45,308 nt of DNA from Ruminococcaceae bacterium UBA6845. GTDB lineage: Bacteria > Bacillota > Clostridia > Oscillospirales > Acutalibacteraceae. Shown one piece after another: positions 42,229 to 45,308 of this stretch (the stretch's first letter is position 1; each line of letters starts with the position of its first letter). The translations under genes and the position numbers were made by a program. The notes under the pieces are model-generated. The model was not told where the DNA came from, ran no database searches, and saw only the letters and a list, made by a program, of their open reading frames with translations. Location: the NCBI GenBank assembly GCA_002449395.1, contig DKDP01000013.1:1-45308 (forward strand), in the 5' to 3' direction.

Positions 42229-43040
42229 TATTTTGTTTCTTTCGGCAGGCAGATGTAATGGTGAAGAATGTTGATATCCTCGGGCATATAAAGTCCGTGC
42301 GAACCGCATCCGGCATCAATTTCGTGACAGCCGTGATCCATCGCAAAGCCGAGGAGCGTGTTATGATTTTTCCAATTGTTTTTGATCAGCTCATAGAAGA
42401 TTGAAAACACCTGTGAATTTTCTGTGAGCTGTGCCAATGTATTCGGATCCTCGGGACCCTTATGGTGCATAACTGCATCAAAATTCTCGTTATATACCAC
42501 AATCAAATCATATTTATCCTCAAGGATAAGCTCGCAAGCCTTTGCGTTGATCTCGGGCACGGTTTCATAGATGAAATAGTCCATATCTCGCTCAAGGAAA
42601 ATTTTGCCGATAGAGCAGGTCGTGTCGGCAATGATCGCCGCCTTTTTGCCTGCACGGATAAACGCATCAAAAATCGTGTCTACCGTCAGAACGGGCTTTT
42701 TATACACCGTGATACCGTGAACCTCAGGCTGTGCGCCTGTGTACATTGTCGCAAAGCAGACGGGAGTAACCGACGGCATAACGGTCGCAAACGGCACGTG
42801 GAGCTCCGTTCTGTCAAGCGTATCGTCAATAAATTCGGGATATTTTTCCTGAACCCACTGCGCTATCGCATCGGGATTATACATAAAAAGCCTGTCGGCT
42901 TTTTCTCCGTTGAATTTTTTGTCGGCATAGTCAACTATAACCTGCGCCGCCTCAGCCGCCTCTTTCGGCGGTTCTACACCCATAACCTTGCACAGTGCCG
43001 CACACAAGGTGTCAAGCGAAAGATCGTTAAATTCGTCCAT
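42228..43040 (-). CDS. Alkaline-phosphatase-superfamily hydrolase
   Basis: This 270-residue protein fits the alkaline phosphatase/nucleotide pyrophosphatase superfamily. VMPSVTPVCFATMYTGAQPEVHGI, split as VMPSVTPVCFATMY and TGAQPEVHGI, carries the catalytic Thr/Ser, and MDHGCHEIDAGCGSHG carries the metal-binding Asp-His and second His. The N-terminal metal-binding Asp is less clear (YNPDAIAQW near residue 55 is the candidate). No signal peptide is seen, so it is probably cytoplasmic. The start is ATG 43038-43040, with AAGGGG eight bases upstream; a GTG three codons earlier overlaps that site. It follows the serCA terminator, so it is likely a separate transcript. Substrate unknown. Confidence 0.8.
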   Translation of the reverse strand: MDEFNDLSLDTLCAALCKVMGVEPPKEAAEAAQVIVDYADKKFNGEKADRLFMYNPDAIAQWVQEKYPEFIDDTLDRTELHVPFATVMPSVTPVCFATMYTGAQPEVHGITVYKKPVLTVDTIFDAFIRAGKKAAIIADTTCSIGKIFLERDMDYFIYETVPEINAKACELILEDKYDLIVVYNENFDAVMHHKGPEDPNTLAQLTENSQVFSIFYELIKNNWKNHNTLLGFAMDHGCHEIDAGCGSHGLYMPEDINILHHYICLPKETK

Positions 43041-43100
43041 TTTATGCACCCCTTAATTGATATGGGTTTATGATAACATATTAAAGCCGTAAAAGCAACA

Positions 43101-43129
43101 AAAACTGCCGCAGTTTTTCTCTGCGGCAG
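43101..43129 (-). terminator. Terminator of the serC-serA operon
   Basis: CTGCCGCAG (43105-43113) and CTGCGGCAG (43121-43129) form a perfect nine-pair stem. On the minus strand it is followed by TTTTTGTTG. It lies about 20 bases past the serA stop. Confidence 0.85.
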
Positions 43130-43148
43130 CTTTTCATTTGATGTTATT

Positions 43149-44276
43149 TTATTTTATAACTCTTACTCTGATAACGCCGTCAATCGCTTCAAGAGCGGCA
43201 ACGTCTGCCTCAGAATCAACAACCGAGTAGCCGTATGCTCCTCTTACTGCGCTCTTTGCGTCTGCACCGAGTACGGCCTTAACTGCGTCTGCGGCATCCG
43301 CCTTATGAATAACGCAGGTTCTTGCGCCGTCAACCTTATCAAGCGGCATTCTCGGCATATTTACCGAGTTTACGATCTCGCCCTTTTCGATGTAAGCGAT
43401 AAGCTCATCGGCAGCCATAACCGCACAGTTGTCCTCGCTCTCGGGAGTTGATGCGCCGAGGTGCGGAATGGCGATAACGCCGTCAACACCGATAACCTCA
43501 TCCGACGGGAAGTCCGTGACATAAGCCGCAGCCTTACCGCTTTCGAGTGCGGCAATCATATCTGCGCTGTTTACAAGTCCGCCACGGGCAAAGTTGAGGA
43601 TTCTTACGCCGTCCTTGCAAAGTGCAAGAGTATCCTTGTTAACCGTATCCTTGGTTCCGTCGTTGAGGGGAACGTGAATTGTTATGTAATCGCTCTTCTT
43701 AAAAATCTCGTTGATGTCCTCAACAATCTCCGTATCTGCCGAAAGAGCCGCCTTAACACCCTCGGAAAGGAACGGATCATAGCCGACGATCTTCATACCG
43801 AGAGCCTCGGCAGCCTGAGCAACCTTGAATCCGATTGCACCGAGACCGATAACGCCGAGCGTCTTGCCCATAATTTCGGGACCTGCGAACTGTGACTTAC
43901 CTTTTTCAACGAGCTTGCCGACGTTGTCGCCCTCGCCCTTGAGGCCCTTACACCAGTCATAAGCGGCAGTAACCTTTCTCGAAGCGAGAAGAAGTCCGCA
44001 GATAACAAGCTCCTTAACCGCGTTTGCGTTCGCGCCGGGAGTGTTGAAAACGACAATTCCACGCTCGCTGCACTTGTCAATCGGGATATTGTTTACGCCG
44101 GCGCCCGCTCTTGCGATTGCGAGAAGATTGGAGGGAAGCTCCATCTCGTGCATCGACGCAGAACGAACGAGAATTGCGTCGGGATTTGCCGCCTCCTCGC
44201 TTACGGTATACTTGCTCTTGTCGAGAAGCTCCGTTCCGCAGGAAGCGATTTTATTCAGCATCTGTACATTATACAT
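43149..44276 (-). CDS. serA: D-3-phosphoglycerate dehydrogenase
   Basis: This 375-residue enzyme oxidises 3-phosphoglycerate with NAD+, the first step of serine synthesis. The NAD-binding fold shows LGVIGLGAIGFKVAQAAEALG and YITIHVPLNDGTKDTVN; the catalytic residues lie in FARGGLVN (Arg) and AIPHLGAS (His). The N-terminus is typical of the shorter bacterial type, and only a short ACT-like end remains (YGYSVVDSEADV to RVRVIK), so the large regulatory region of long SerA is missing. It follows serC by 31 bases. No serB was seen in the window. Confidence 0.95.
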   Translation of the reverse strand: MYNVQMLNKIASCGTELLDKSKYTVSEEAANPDAILVRSASMHEMELPSNLLAIARAGAGVNNIPIDKCSERGIVVFNTPGANANAVKELVICGLLLASRKVTAAYDWCKGLKGEGDNVGKLVEKGKSQFAGPEIMGKTLGVIGLGAIGFKVAQAAEALGMKIVGYDPFLSEGVKAALSADTEIVEDINEIFKKSDYITIHVPLNDGTKDTVNKDTLALCKDGVRILNFARGGLVNSADMIAALESGKAAAYVTDFPSDEVIGVDGVIAIPHLGASTPESEDNCAVMAADELIAYIEKGEIVNSVNMPRMPLDKVDGARTCVIHKADAADAVKAVLGADAKSAVRGAYGYSVVDSEADVAALEAIDGVIRVRVIK

Positions 44277-44307
44277 AATAACGTTATCCTTTCAATTAAA
44301 GCGCTTA

Positions 44308-45308
44308 TCAGCCGTTTTCAGCCTCAAACTTCTTCATAAACTCAACCAGCTTCTCAACGCCCTCGATAGGCATTGCGTTGTAAATCGAAGCTCTCATACC
44401 GCCAACGGTTCTGTGACCCTTGAGGTTCTCGAAGCCGTTTGCCTTGGCTTCCTTGATGAACTTAGCGTCAAGCTCCTCGTTTCCGGTAACGAAAGGAACG
44501 TTCATAAGCGAACGGTCGGCAGGATTTACAGTACCCTTAAACAGCTTGCTGCTGTCGAGGAAATCGTACAAAATCTTTGCCTTCTTCTCGTTAAGCGCCT
44601 TCATTGCCTCAAGCCCGCCCATCTTCTTGAGCCACTTGAACACCTTTCCGCAGATATAGATAGAATAGCAGTTCGGCGTGTTGTAAAGAGAATCGTTGTC
44701 AGCCTGAGTCTTCCACTTAAGCATTGTGGGAGTTCCGGGAAGAACGTCGTCTGTGATAAGGTCCTCGCGGATAATCGCGATAACAAGTCCCGCAGGTCCA
44801 ACGTTCTTCTGAACGCCGCCGTAAATTACGCCGTACTTCGTTACGTCAACCGGCTCGGAAAGGAAGCAGGAGGAAACGTCGGCAACAAGCGTGTGACCCT
44901 TTGTATTCGGAAGAGTCTTAAACTTCGTACCGTAAATAGTGTTATTCTCGCAGATGTATACATAATCAACGTCCTCGGGAATATCAAGGTCGGAGCAGTC
45001 GGGTATGTACGAGAAGGTTTTGTCCTCGGACGAAGCAATCTTAATAGCTTCACCGTAAATCTTAGCCTCGGAGAAAGCCTTTTTAGCCCACTGTCCGGTG
45101 ATAATATAAGCAGCCTTCTTGTTCTTCATCATATTCATCGGAACCGCCGCAAACTGCTGAGAAGCGCCGCCCTGAAGGAACAGAACCTTGTAATTCGACG
45201 GAATATTGATAAGGTCGCGGATATCCTGCTCCGCAGTCTTGATAATTTCGTCAAACGCCTTTGAACGGTGGGACATTTCCATAACGGACATTCCCGTGCC
45301 GTTATAGT
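44308..45308 (-). CDS. serC: Phosphoserine aminotransferase, N-terminus cut by window edge
   Basis: This PLP-dependent enzyme makes phosphoserine from 3-phosphohydroxypyruvate and glutamate. The visible part has YNGTGMSVMEMSHRSKAF, the usual SerC opening block, then LFLQGGASQQFAAVPMN and the PLP lysine in YGGVQKNVGPAG. The sequence continues in frame past ATG 45291 to the right edge (Tyr-Asn-Gly-Thr-Gly precede it), so 45291 is not the start and roughly 30-35 residues are missing. It is co-transcribed with serA. Confidence 0.95.
   Translation of the reverse strand, partial: YNGTGMSVMEMSHRSKAFDEIIKTAEQDIRDLINIPSNYKVLFLQGGASQQFAAVPMNMMKNKKAAYIITGQWAKKAFSEAKIYGEAIKIASSEDKTFSYIPDCSDLDIPEDVDYVYICENNTIYGTKFKTLPNTKGHTLVADVSSCFLSEPVDVTKYGVIYGGVQKNVGPAGLVIAIIREDLITDDVLPGTPTMLKWKTQADNDSLYNTPNCYSIYICGKVFKWLKKMGGLEAMKALNEKKAKILYDFLDSSKLFKGTVNPADRSLMNVPFVTGNEELDAKFIKEAKANGFENLKGHRTVGGMRASIYNAMPIEGVEKLVEFMKKFEAENG

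Noticed and set aside
44041..45264. A 407-codon open frame on the plus strand
   Set aside because: It is antisense to serC and serA, which match known families across their length. No ribosome site or recognisable protein was seen.

Overview
The window looks like chromosome from a Gram-positive, anaerobic Clostridia-type bacterium, probably a gut Oscillospirales/Ruminococcaceae relative. The grounds are strong AGGAGG-type ribosome binding sites, sigma-A-like promoters (TTGACA/TATAAT), a monoderm gene set (ClpE-type ATPase with an N-terminal zinc finger, ECF transporter core, GPH and PTS permeases, lipoprotein with lipobox) and protein sequences typical of Firmicutes. The taxonomic placement is inference. 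No tRNA, rRNA, CRISPR array, transposase or phage gene was seen.

Layout. 1-1343: an interspersed repeat and a small minus-strand cluster of membrane/hypothetical genes, one apparently frame-disrupted. 1344-5059: a GNAT acetyltransferase, then a CPBP-type membrane protein and NAD+ synthetase on the minus strand. 5227-9564: a plus-strand operon of GPH sugar symporter, membrane-anchored metallophosphoesterase and Gfo/Idh/MocA oxidoreductase. 9654-10503: a repeat cluster, then a TspO/MBR gene. 10571-15170: a TetR regulator with a duplicated TGAC-N5-GTCA operator, an MMPL/RND exporter and a lipoprotein. 15192-18272: a cell-wall amidase (minus), then a metallophosphoesterase and a PTS_EIIC_2-type permease (plus).

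18381-34873 is a long minus-strand run of housekeeping genes. In transcription order: DUF177/YceD, rpmF; DUF512 radical SAM protein, der, ruvC; [repeat]; ruvA, ruvB, glmM, an rRNA-type methyltransferase, ecfA1, ecfA2; [repeat]; ecfT, truA, a DUF5711-like protein, cvpA-like, pgsA and clpE-like. Many neighbours overlap by 1-4 bases. Two repeats sit inside this run, separating ruvC from ruvAB and ecfA1A2 from ecfT.

35188-45308: a large secreted protein with two DUF6273-like modules and InlB-type repeats, an MBL-fold hydrolase, an operon of DUF1003, DUF4186 (interrupted by one in-frame TGA) and peptide deformylase, an SDR oxidoreductase, another repeat cluster, an alkaline-phosphatase-superfamily protein, and serC-serA for serine synthesis (serC runs off the right edge).

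The main non-housekeeping signal is a family of short GC-rich interspersed repeats at five loci. Their arms are mutually inverted and carry internal stem-loops whose two sides change together from copy to copy. The other points of interest are the nonsense codon in DUF4186, the A6-run frameshift near 780 and the TetR/MMPL/lipoprotein module. No clearly new defence or mobile system was found.
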